64,000 nucleotides of DNA, from assembly GCA_902572225.1 (NCBI GenBank), contig CACGFJ010000003.1, positions 1 to 64,000 on the forward strand, read 5' to 3'. Each line of letters begins with the position of its first letter. Position 1 is the stretch's first letter. The DNA comes from an uncultured Pelagibacteraceae bacterium. Lineage in GTDB: Bacteria > Pseudomonadota > Alphaproteobacteria > Pelagibacterales > Pelagibacteraceae. This document shows, piece after piece, positions 9,868 through 17,930 of this stretch. The notes under the pieces are model-generated. The model was not told the origin of the DNA. It made no database searches and saw nothing but the letters and a program-made list of their open reading frames with translations. The position numbers were made by a program, and so were the translations under genes.

Positions 9868-10821
9868 ATGTCGGTATTATTAATTGCAGAACATAACAAT
9901 AAAGAAGTAAGACCATTTACATATAATGCTATTACAGCAGCTTCTCAAATAAACGAGGATCTTCATGTTTTGGTTTTAGGTCATCAAGCTGATGATGTTG
10001 CAAAATCTTTATCTGAAGTTCCAAGTGTAAAAAAAGTTATTCATGTCGATAATGAGATTTACGAAAACTATATCGCAGAAAATTATACATCAGCAATAAT
10101 CAAGCATGCAGAAAATTATTCACACATTGTAAGCTCAGCAAATACATTTGGCAAAAATTTAATGCCAAGAATCGCAGCATTACTAGATACGTCTCAAGTA
10201 AGCGATATAATTAAAGTTATTTCTGAAGATACTTTTTTAAGACCAATTTATGCAGGAAATGCTTTTGCTACGGTTAAAAGTAATGACAAAAAAAAATGTG
10301 TTACTATAAGACCGACGTCATTTGATCCTGCTGATAAGAGTGGTGGATCTGCTGAAATTACAAAATCTGATCCAGCAGAAGCTAGTTCATCTACTAAATT
10401 TCTAAAGAAAGAAGAAGTTAAGTCAGACAGACCAGAGCTTGGAACAGCCAGAATAGTAATTTCTGGTGGCAGAGGAATGCAAAATGGTGAAAATTTCAAA
10501 TTAATCAGTGATATTGCTGATAAACTTAATGCAGCAATTGGAGCATCAAGAGCAGCAGTTGATGCAGGTTATATTACGAATGATCATCAAGTGGGACAAA
10601 CGGGAAAAGTTGTGGTTCCAGATTTATATATTGCAGTTGGAATTTCAGGTGCGATACAGCACTTAGCAGGAATGAAAGAAAGTAAAGTTATTGTAGCTAT
10701 AAATAAAGACGGTGAAGCTCCAATTTTTAGTGTCGCAGATTACGGATTAGAAGCAGATCTTTTTGAGGCGCTTCCTCAGTTTTTGTCAGAATTGAACAAA
10801 TTAAACACTATACAAAAATAG
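9868..10821 (+). CDS. etfA: Electron transfer flavoprotein alpha subunit
   Basis: SGGRGMQNGENF; GASRAAVDAGYITNDHQVGQTGKVVVPDLYIAVGISGAIQHLAGM. Confidence 0.95.
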   Translation: MSVLLIAEHNNKEVRPFTYNAITAASQINEDLHVLVLGHQADDVAKSLSEVPSVKKVIHVDNEIYENYIAENYTSAIIKHAENYSHIVSSANTFGKNLMPRIAALLDTSQVSDIIKVISEDTFLRPIYAGNAFATVKSNDKKKCVTIRPTSFDPADKSGGSAEITKSDPAEASSSTKFLKKEEVKSDRPELGTARIVISGGRGMQNGENFKLISDIADKLNAAIGASRAAVDAGYITNDHQVGQTGKVVVPDLYIAVGISGAIQHLAGMKESKVIVAINKDGEAPIFSVADYGLEADLFEALPQFLSELNKLNTIQK

Positions 10822-10845
10822 CAAATACTGTAAGAAATTATCATT

Positions 10846-12465
10846 ATGTCCAGAGAAGTGATGGAATACGATGTTGTCATCGTAGGTGGCGGACCATCAG
10901 GACTTTCAACTGCAATTAAATTAAAGCAGTTAAATCCAGATATTAATGTCTGCCTTTTAGAGAAAGCATCTGAAATAGGTGCACATATTTTATCAGGGAA
11001 CGTGTTTGAAACACGTGCTTTAGACGAACTAATACCTAATTGGAAAGAATTAAATGCTCCAATTAAAACAAAAGTTACAAAAGAAAAATTTTTATTTTTA
11101 GGAAAACAAAAATCATTAAGTTGGCCAACATGGTTGCTTCCCAAGGTTCAACAAAATCATAATAATTATATTATAAGTCTTGCAAATCTTTGCAGATGGT
11201 TAGCAGAGCAGGCTGAGGGATTAGGAGTTGAAATATTTCCAGGATTTCCAGCAAGTGAAGTTTTATATAATGATGATGGATCAGTTAAAGGTATTGCAAC
11301 CCAAGATATGGGTATCGACAAAGAGGGAAATAAAAAAGATACTTATGAACCAGGAATGGAATTACATGCAAAAGTTACAGTATTTGCAGAAGGATGCAGA
11401 GGTCACTTAGGAAAAGAATTAATTAAGAAGTTTGAGTTGGATAAAGGCAAAAATCCTCAACAATATGGAATTGGTTTTAAAGAAATTTGGGAGATAGATG
11501 AAAAAAATCATACAGAAGGTTTAGTAATTCATACTGCTGGATGGCCTTTAGACAATAATACCTACGGTGGAAGTTTTATGTATCATGCGGAAAATAAACA
11601 AGTTTTTCTTGGTTACGTAATTGGATTAGATTACCAAAATCCTCATCTCTCACCTTTTGATGAATTCCAAAGATTTAAAACCCATCCAGATATAAAAAAA
11701 ATAATTGAAGGTGGAAAAAGAATTTCTTATGGCGCAAGAGCTTTAATTGAGGGAGGAATACAGAGTTTACCTCAGATGTTTATGCCAGGTGCTTTGTTAG
11801 TTGGATGTGATGCGGGAACATTAAATATGCCTAAAATAAAAGGGTCTCATACTGCAATGAAGAGTGGAATGATCGCTGCTGAAACAATTTATGATCATCT
11901 TACAAAAAATATAAATTTATCTTCATATGAACAAAAATTTAAAGAAAGTTGGGTTTACAAAGAATTATATGAGGCAAGAAATGTAAAACCAAGTTTCTCT
12001 TGGGGTTTAATTCTAGGTATATTATTTACTGGAATTGACCAGATTTTATTTAGAGGAAAGCTTCCTTTCACATTAAAACATAAACATGCTGATCATGAAG
12101 CTCTAAAACCAGCAAATAAAATGCCAAAAATTGATTATCCTAAGCCTGATAACGTTATTACTTTTGATAAAACTAGTTCGGTTTATTTAACGGGTACAAT
12201 TCATGATGATAATCAACCAGTGCATTTAAAACTTAAAGATCCAGATTTGCCTATAAAATATACTTTAGAGAAATTTGATGAGCCCGCACAAAGATATTGT
12301 CCAGCAGGAGTTTATGAAGTTCAAGAAGTAAATTCTGTTCAAAAATTTGTAATCAATGCTCAAAATTGCATACATTGTAAAACGTGTGATATTAAAGAAC
12401 CGTCTCAAAATATTACTTGGGTAACCCCAGAAGGTGGAGGCGGACCTAAATACGGAAATATGTAA
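10846..12465 (+). CDS. Electron transfer flavoprotein-ubiquinone oxidoreductase
   Basis: YDVVIVGGGPSGLSTAIKLKQL; NCIHCKTCDIKEPSQNITWVTPEGGGGPKY 4Fe-4S tail. Confidence 0.95.
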   Translation: MSREVMEYDVVIVGGGPSGLSTAIKLKQLNPDINVCLLEKASEIGAHILSGNVFETRALDELIPNWKELNAPIKTKVTKEKFLFLGKQKSLSWPTWLLPKVQQNHNNYIISLANLCRWLAEQAEGLGVEIFPGFPASEVLYNDDGSVKGIATQDMGIDKEGNKKDTYEPGMELHAKVTVFAEGCRGHLGKELIKKFELDKGKNPQQYGIGFKEIWEIDEKNHTEGLVIHTAGWPLDNNTYGGSFMYHAENKQVFLGYVIGLDYQNPHLSPFDEFQRFKTHPDIKKIIEGGKRISYGARALIEGGIQSLPQMFMPGALLVGCDAGTLNMPKIKGSHTAMKSGMIAAETIYDHLTKNINLSSYEQKFKESWVYKELYEARNVKPSFSWGLILGILFTGIDQILFRGKLPFTLKHKHADHEALKPANKMPKIDYPKPDNVITFDKTSSVYLTGTIHDDNQPVHLKLKDPDLPIKYTLEKFDEPAQRYCPAGVYEVQEVNSVQKFVINAQNCIHCKTCDIKEPSQNITWVTPEGGGGPKYGNM

Positions 12466-12840
12466 TTAAGATAAATCGATTGCGAACTTTTTTAAAGTTT
12501 CAATTGGAATAAGTTTCAAAGTGTTTTTGTGAGTTTTTTTTAAATAAATAGGACATCCTTTTCCCGCTTCTAAAGCTCTAGCATACCAACCTGCACACAC
12601 ACACCAACTATCTCCATCTTTTAAACCCGGAAAACCAAACTCAGGATGAGGTGTAACTAAATCATTCCCTGCTTCTTTGCACCATTCTAAAAATTCAGTA
12701 TTTACTTTTGCACAAACAGTGTGAACACCATGATCATTTTCATCTGTATTACAACATCCGTCTCTATACCATCCTGTCAAAGGGTCATTAGAGCATAACT
12801 CCAAATCTTCATCTAAAACATTTTTTTGTTTATCAGCCAT
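12466..12840 (-). CDS. DUF2237 family protein
   Basis: NVLDEDLELCSNDPLTGWYRDGCCNTDENDHGVHTVCAKV...GDSWCVCAGWYARALEAG. Confidence 0.85.
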   Translation of the reverse strand: MADKQKNVLDEDLELCSNDPLTGWYRDGCCNTDENDHGVHTVCAKVNTEFLEWCKEAGNDLVTPHPEFGFPGLKDGDSWCVCAGWYARALEAGKGCPIYLKKTHKNTLKLIPIETLKKFAIDLS

Positions 12841-13441
12841 GAAATAATTCTGTTAATTTTTTATCAATATCTATGTTAAATGAAAAAGATCTTCTTTCAC
12901 CGTCAGATTTAAATGGATATGCAGTATGCATTAAATTATTTGGGAACAAAATAAGATCGCCAACTTTTGGTTTATGATTAAATATAGAATTATTTAAAAA
13001 AGATTTAGAGCCATAAATAAAATCAATGGTTCCGTTAGTTTTTATTTTCTTGTTTCCTTTTGTTAAATTATTTGGAATTTTCAAATAACCAACTCCAGAA
13101 ACATTACCATCATGGAAATGAATAGGATTGTAATCATTTTTAAATTGTCTTACAACCCATAAATTCTTAATTTTAATATTTTTTGACTTCTTATTAAGAT
13201 TTTTTTTTAAATATTGATTAACAGATTTAGAAATAAAACTTTTTAAATTTTTTTTTATAAATTTATTTTTTAATTCAATTTCTTGCTCAACTTGACCTAC
13301 CAATTTTTTTGAATAGTCACTTGATTTTGATTTTTTTTTATCTTTAATAATACTTTCAACTTCATCATTAATTTTTTTTACCAAGTTTAATGGAATTTTA
13401 ATAACAGCAATTTTTGGTCCAAACGGACTTAAAACTTTCAT
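12833..13441 (-). CDS. 2OG-Fe(II) oxygenase family protein
   Basis: Downstream start MKVLSPFGPKIAV chosen; HFHDGNVSGVGYLKIP and LILFPNNLMHTAYPF...RRSFSFNI iron/2OG motifs. The 13519 start would overlap hisI by about 70 nt. Confidence 0.75.
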   Translation of the reverse strand: MKVLSPFGPKIAVIKIPLNLVKKINDEVESIIKDKKKSKSSDYSKKLVGQVEQEIELKNKFIKKNLKSFISKSVNQYLKKNLNKKSKNIKIKNLWVVRQFKNDYNPIHFHDGNVSGVGYLKIPNNLTKGNKKIKTNGTIDFIYGSKSFLNNSIFNHKPKVGDLILFPNNLMHTAYPFKSDGERRSFSFNIDIDKKLTELFHG

Positions 13442-13448
13442 CAATTTT

Positions 13449-13937
13449 TTATATTTTTGTTGGATTAGGTTGTCCTTTATAAACAACCTCTGGATCAAAT
13501 TTTTTTTCTTCTTCTTCAAATTTCATTTCGATTTGTCTTGCATTATCAATTTTTCCCAAAGGAACAGATCTATAAAAACAGGATCTGTACCCAACGTGGC
13601 AACTAGAGCCTTCGCCAATATCTACAGTCATCCAAACTGCATCTTGATCATCATCAATTCGAATCTCTTTTACTTTTTGAACAAATCCACTTGTTTTTCC
13701 TTTATGCCAAATTGATTGTCTTGATCTGCTCCAGTAATGAGCTTCTTTAGTTTCAATAGTTAATTTGAATGCTTCCACATTCATATACCCATGCATTAAT
13801 ATTTCTTTTGTTTTTGAGCATGTTGTAATGACTGGAATCAATCCATCATTATCGAATTTAGGAGATAAAAGCTTGCCTTCTTCTATTTCTGCTACATTTT
13901 CTCTTTTTTTAAACATATATGTGGAATTATCTAACAT
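13449..13937 (-). CDS. hisI: Phosphoribosyl-AMP cyclohydrolase
   Basis: LMHGYMNVEAFKLTIETKEAHYWSRSRQSIWHKGKTSGFVQKVKEIRIDDDQDAVWM...CHVGYRSCFYR. Confidence 0.95.
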   Translation of the reverse strand: MLDNSTYMFKKRENVAEIEEGKLLSPKFDNDGLIPVITTCSKTKEILMHGYMNVEAFKLTIETKEAHYWSRSRQSIWHKGKTSGFVQKVKEIRIDDDQDAVWMTVDIGEGSSCHVGYRSCFYRSVPLGKIDNARQIEMKFEEEEKKFDPEVVYKGQPNPTKI

Positions 13938-13994
13938 AATAATAAATATATTAAATATTTTAAAATTAAGGTTTTATATATATAAAAGCACGTC

Positions 13995-14597
13995 ATGAAA
14001 TTAGTAAAAAACGAAAACGAAAAAAAAATTAATGAAGTAACAGACAAAGAAGCCGAAGAAGCTTTTGTCAAAATCCTTAAATGGTTAGGTGAAGACCCTA
14101 CTAGAGAAGGTTTATTAGAAACTCCAAAGAGAGTTACAAAAGCATTTAAAGAATATTTCAAAGGCTACAAAGAAGATCCAAAAGCAGTTTTAGATAAAAC
14201 ATTTGGTGATGTTGAAGGCTATAGCGATATGGTTGTTCAAAAAAATATCTCAGTCCAAAGTCATTGCGAACATCACATGGCACCAATTATAGGAATTGCT
14301 CATGTAGCATACATTCCAAATCAAAGAGTTGTAGGATTAAGCAAAATAGCAAGAGTAGTAGAAGTATTTTCTAAAAGATTACAAACACAAGAAAGATTAA
14401 CTGTTCAGATCGCTAATACTTTAATGGAGTCTTTGGATGCAAAAGGTGTTGCGGTAACAATAGATTCAACTCATCAGTGTATGACTATGAGAGGTATAAA
14501 AAAAGAGCAAGCTACTACAGTTACAAATTTTTATCTTGGACAGTTTAAAGACGATTTAAGTTATCAAAATAGATATTTGCGATTTATTGCAAAATAA
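13995..14597 (+). CDS. folE: GTP cyclohydrolase I
   Basis: EDPTREGLLETPKRVTKAF; SHCEHHMAPIIGIAHVAYIPNQRVVGLSKIARVVEVFSKRLQTQERLT. Confidence 0.95.
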   Translation: MKLVKNENEKKINEVTDKEAEEAFVKILKWLGEDPTREGLLETPKRVTKAFKEYFKGYKEDPKAVLDKTFGDVEGYSDMVVQKNISVQSHCEHHMAPIIGIAHVAYIPNQRVVGLSKIARVVEVFSKRLQTQERLTVQIANTLMESLDAKGVAVTIDSTHQCMTMRGIKKEQATTVTNFYLGQFKDDLSYQNRYLRFIAK

Positions 14598-14612
14598 TAT
14601 TTACTGATAAAC

Positions 14613-15614
14613 ATGGCGGACTCATTTAAAGCAGTTGTAATAAACAATCAGAACGAAAATTTTACAAGAGAAGTCAAAGAATTAAGTTTAGACCATTTTA
14701 AAGATGGAGAGGTGCTAGTTAAGATAGATTATTCTGATCTTAATTGGAAAGATGCAATGATACTAAAAGATGGTGGTAAGTTAGTGAAAGAGTATCCAAG
14801 AATACCTGGCATTGATTTTTCTGGAACTGTTGCACAAGGTGATGGTGAAGAATTTAAAGAAGGAGACAGAGTTATATTAACAGGTTGCAGAGCAGGTGAA
14901 CTTTTTGATGGTGGATATTCTCAATACGCAAAAGTTAAAAAGGATCATATTACAAAAACACCTGAAGGTATGACAAATAAACAAGCTATGATTTTAGGAA
15001 CTGCTGGTCTTACTGGTTTATTATGTGCTTTTGCAGTTAAAGCAAGAGAGGAACTATTGATGCAGTCAAAAGTTAATGATGTATTAGTAACTGGTTCTAC
15101 AGGAGGTGTTGGAATGGTGGCAGTAATGGTTCTTGCTAAAATGGGAATTAACGTTACAGCGATAACTGGTAAACCAGATAAAGCAGATTATCTAAAAGAA
15201 CTTGGCGCTAAAAACGTTATAGATCGTAAAGAATTTGAGGGTGAAGCAAGATTAATAGATAAAGGAACATGGGATGGTGTTGTAGATACTGTGGGTGGTA
15301 ACATTTTATCTAATGCAATAGCTCAAACTAAACCAAAAGGAATTGTTGCTATATGTGGAAATGCTAGTGGCAATAAATTAAATACTTCAGTAATTCCATT
15401 TATTTTAAGAGCAGTCAAATTATGGGGAGTGGACTCGGTTAATATCAGTAAAAAAAGAAAAGAGTTTGTATGGGGGGAATTTCCTGCTTTGCTAGATTTT
15501 AATATTTTAGAAAAATCAGTAAATACTATTGGATTAGATGAATTATTAAATGTCTATCCTGATATATTAAAAGGAAATTTAAAAAATAAAATTGTAGTGG
15601 ATGTAAATAAATAA
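14613..15614 (+). CDS. acuI: YhdH/AcuI-type quinone oxidoreductase (acryloyl-CoA reductase-like)
   Basis: DLNWKDAMILKDGGKLVKEYPRIPGIDFSGTV; VLVTGSTGGVGMVAVMVLAKMG. The AcuI reaction is assigned by family only. Confidence 0.8.
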   Translation: MADSFKAVVINNQNENFTREVKELSLDHFKDGEVLVKIDYSDLNWKDAMILKDGGKLVKEYPRIPGIDFSGTVAQGDGEEFKEGDRVILTGCRAGELFDGGYSQYAKVKKDHITKTPEGMTNKQAMILGTAGLTGLLCAFAVKAREELLMQSKVNDVLVTGSTGGVGMVAVMVLAKMGINVTAITGKPDKADYLKELGAKNVIDRKEFEGEARLIDKGTWDGVVDTVGGNILSNAIAQTKPKGIVAICGNASGNKLNTSVIPFILRAVKLWGVDSVNISKKRKEFVWGEFPALLDFNILEKSVNTIGLDELLNVYPDILKGNLKNKIVVDVNK

Positions 15615-16504
15615 TGGATTGGGATAAATTAAAGATTTTTCATGCAGTTGCTGAGGCAGGTAGCTTTACTAGTGCAACAGTAATTCTAAATCTAAGTCAA
15701 TCTGCAATTAGTAGACAAATTCAATCTTTAGAAGATGACTTAAAAGTTAAGTTATTTGAGAGACATGCTAGAGGATTAACTCTTACAGAAAATGGAGAAT
15801 ATGTATTTAAAACAGCTCATGAAGTTATCTCCAAATTAAAAGAGGTAGAAACAACTTTAGGAGACAAAAAAACCAAACCTTCTGGAAAATTATCAGTAAC
15901 AACTGTAGTAAGTTTTGGAACAACCTGGTTAACACCAAGAATACAAGAATTTATGCAACTTAATCCTGAAATTGAGGTTGAACTGATATTTGATGATAGA
16001 GAACTAGATTTAAGCACAAGACAAGCGGATATTGGTATATTTATGAGAAGACCAAAACAGCTAAACTATATTCAAAAAAAGCTTATTGATATCAACTACC
16101 ATATCTATGGATCACCAAAATACTTAGAAAAACATGGATATCCTAAGACAATTAATGATTTAAATAAGCACAACTTTATTTCATTTGGTAGAGGAGCTCC
16201 ATCTCCTGTTTATAATCCAGATTGGGCACTAAAACTTGGAATGAAAGATAATAAAAAAAGAAAAACTGTAATGAGAGTGAATAGTGTTTATGGTTTACTA
16301 TTAGCTGTTCAAAGCGGTGTAGGGCTAGCTGCAATTCCAGATTACTTGACTGTGAAACAACCAAATATTGTTAAAGTTTTACCAAGCGTTCAAGGTCCAA
16401 CTACTGAGGCACACTTTGTATATCCTCAATCACTTAAAAATGTTGCTAGAGTTCAAGCTTTCAGGAACTTCCTTTACAGTAAAATTTCTGAGTGGGAATT
16501 TTAA
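15614..16504 (+). CDS. LysR family transcriptional regulator
   Basis: N-terminal HTH LKIFHAVAEAGSFTSATVILNLSQSAISRQIQSLEDDLKVKLFERHARGLTLT. Confidence 0.93.
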   Translation: MDWDKLKIFHAVAEAGSFTSATVILNLSQSAISRQIQSLEDDLKVKLFERHARGLTLTENGEYVFKTAHEVISKLKEVETTLGDKKTKPSGKLSVTTVVSFGTTWLTPRIQEFMQLNPEIEVELIFDDRELDLSTRQADIGIFMRRPKQLNYIQKKLIDINYHIYGSPKYLEKHGYPKTINDLNKHNFISFGRGAPSPVYNPDWALKLGMKDNKKRKTVMRVNSVYGLLLAVQSGVGLAAIPDYLTVKQPNIVKVLPSVQGPTTEAHFVYPQSLKNVARVQAFRNFLYSKISEWEF

Positions 16505-16533
16505 ATAAATCATCAAAAAAAACAGTACTAATT

Positions 16534-16600
16534 GCAATTGATTATCAATTGCGACAATATTGCAATTGATAATCATTTTCATTGAGAATAGTTATCATCC
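16534..16600. promoter_or_regulatory. Fur-superfamily-type operator array upstream of the Fe3+ transporter
   Basis: GCAATTGATTATCAATTGC (16534-16552) is a perfect 9+1+9 palindrome; GCAATTGATAATCATTTTC (16562-16580) repeats its left half; TTGAGAATAGTTATCAT follows. Sits about 50-115 nt before the ATG at 16651. Confidence 0.65.
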
Positions 16601-16650
16601 GCATTGCAGGACAAATTACGTTTAATATAAATATAAATTTAAGGAGTAGA

Positions 16651-17673
16651 ATGAGAAAATTAACAATAATTTCATTGTTTTTTGCTTTAATTTCAAGTTT
16701 TACGATTGCAGCTGAGGTCAATATTTTTAGTGCAAGACACTATGATTCTGACATTCAATTATATGAAAAGTTCACAGCAGCAACAGGAATTAAAGTAAAC
16801 GTAGTATCAGGTAAAGATAAAGCCCTGCAGAAAAGAATTACTGAAGAGGGAGCAGATTGTGTTGGAGATTTATACATCACAGCTGATGCTGGAAGACTAG
16901 GTGCATTTGCAGCAAAAGGAATGATGCAAAATGCAGGCTGGTCAAAAGCTATTAAGGATGCCGTACCTGCACAATTTAGATCTGCAAAATGGACTGGAAT
17001 AGCTAAAAGAGCAAGAATAATTTATTATTCACCTGAAAGAGTAAATGCAAACGAACTTAATGGTATGACTTACGAAGGTCTAGCTGATCCAAAATGGAAA
17101 GGCAGATTAGTAATAAGAAAATCTAACAACATTTATAACCAATCTTTAGTTGCTTCACTTGTTAAGAATAATGGTAAAGCAAAAACCGCAGAATGGTCTA
17201 AAGCTGTTGTAGCAAACATGGCTAGAACTCCAAAAGGTAACGACCGTGCTCAAATCATGGCTGTTGCTGCAGGAGAAGCTGATATTGCTGTTGCAAACAC
17301 GTACTATCATGCGTTGATGTTATCCGGAAAAAAAGGTGCTGAACAACAAGAAGCAGCAAAAAAAGTAATGCCTTTTTTCCCGAATCAACAAGATAGAGGA
17401 ACGCACATTAATATTAGTGGAGCTGGTATGCTTAAACATGCACCAAACAAAGCTAATGCTGTAAAATTAGTTGAGTTTTTATTATCAACAGAGGCTCAAA
17501 ATCACATTGTAAATAATACTTTTGAGTATCCAATGATAGGTGGTGTAACACCTAATGATTTAGTTCCAGGTAAAGAAATGAACTTTGTAATGGATACTAA
17601 AACAAGTGTTAAGTCATACGGTGCAAAACAAGCAGATGCATTAGAAGTAATGTTAGCTGCTGGTTGGAAGTAA
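16651..17673 (+). CDS. Fe3+ ABC transporter substrate-binding protein
   Basis: Start moved to ATG after AAGGAG; signal peptide then EVNIFSARHYDSDIQLYEKFTAATGIKVNVVSGKDKALQKRITEEG (FutA/FbpA-like). Confidence 0.9.
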   Translation: MRKLTIISLFFALISSFTIAAEVNIFSARHYDSDIQLYEKFTAATGIKVNVVSGKDKALQKRITEEGADCVGDLYITADAGRLGAFAAKGMMQNAGWSKAIKDAVPAQFRSAKWTGIAKRARIIYYSPERVNANELNGMTYEGLADPKWKGRLVIRKSNNIYNQSLVASLVKNNGKAKTAEWSKAVVANMARTPKGNDRAQIMAVAAGEADIAVANTYYHALMLSGKKGAEQQEAAKKVMPFFPNQQDRGTHINISGAGMLKHAPNKANAVKLVEFLLSTEAQNHIVNNTFEYPMIGGVTPNDLVPGKEMNFVMDTKTSVKSYGAKQADALEVMLAAGWK

Positions 17674-17847
17674 ATGACAGCTGTTAAAAAAAAATTTACT
17701 ACGGAAGTTGATTATAATAAATCTACCAAAGCCTGTCCTGCATGTGCTTCGGAGTGTGAAAAAATCAATAAACGTGTAAATAATAGAAAATTGTCTGAAA
17801 TTAAAACTAAGGAGGTTCCGCATATCCTAAAAGTATTTAATTTTTGA
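17674..17847 (+). CDS. Small Cys-rich protein (57 aa), below the ORF-track cutoff
   Basis: Read directly: MTAVKKKFTTEVDYNKSTKACPACASECEKINKRVNNRKLSEIKTKEVPHILKVFNF; ATG immediately follows the upstream TAA. Confidence 0.6.
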   Translation: MTAVKKKFTTEVDYNKSTKACPACASECEKINKRVNNRKLSEIKTKEVPHILKVFNF

Positions 17848-17860
17848 TTTTCTAAAGTTT

Positions 17861-17894
17861 GTGCCTATGGTTTGGTCTCCTAAACCATGGGCAC
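17861..17894 (+). terminator. Strong RNA hairpin between substrate-binding and permease genes (terminator/attenuator-like)
   Basis: GTGCCTATGGTTT - GGTCTCCT - AAACCATGGGCAC: 13-bp stem with one G.U wobble, followed by TTTTGATTTT. Confidence 0.75.
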
Positions 17895-17930
17895 TTTTGA
17901 TTTTCATGATTATAAGGCGGATTATAATAT

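Noticed and set aside
10248-11144. Minus-strand ORFs 10248-10499 and 10776-11144
   Set aside because: Antisense to etfA and ETF:QO, compositional by-products.
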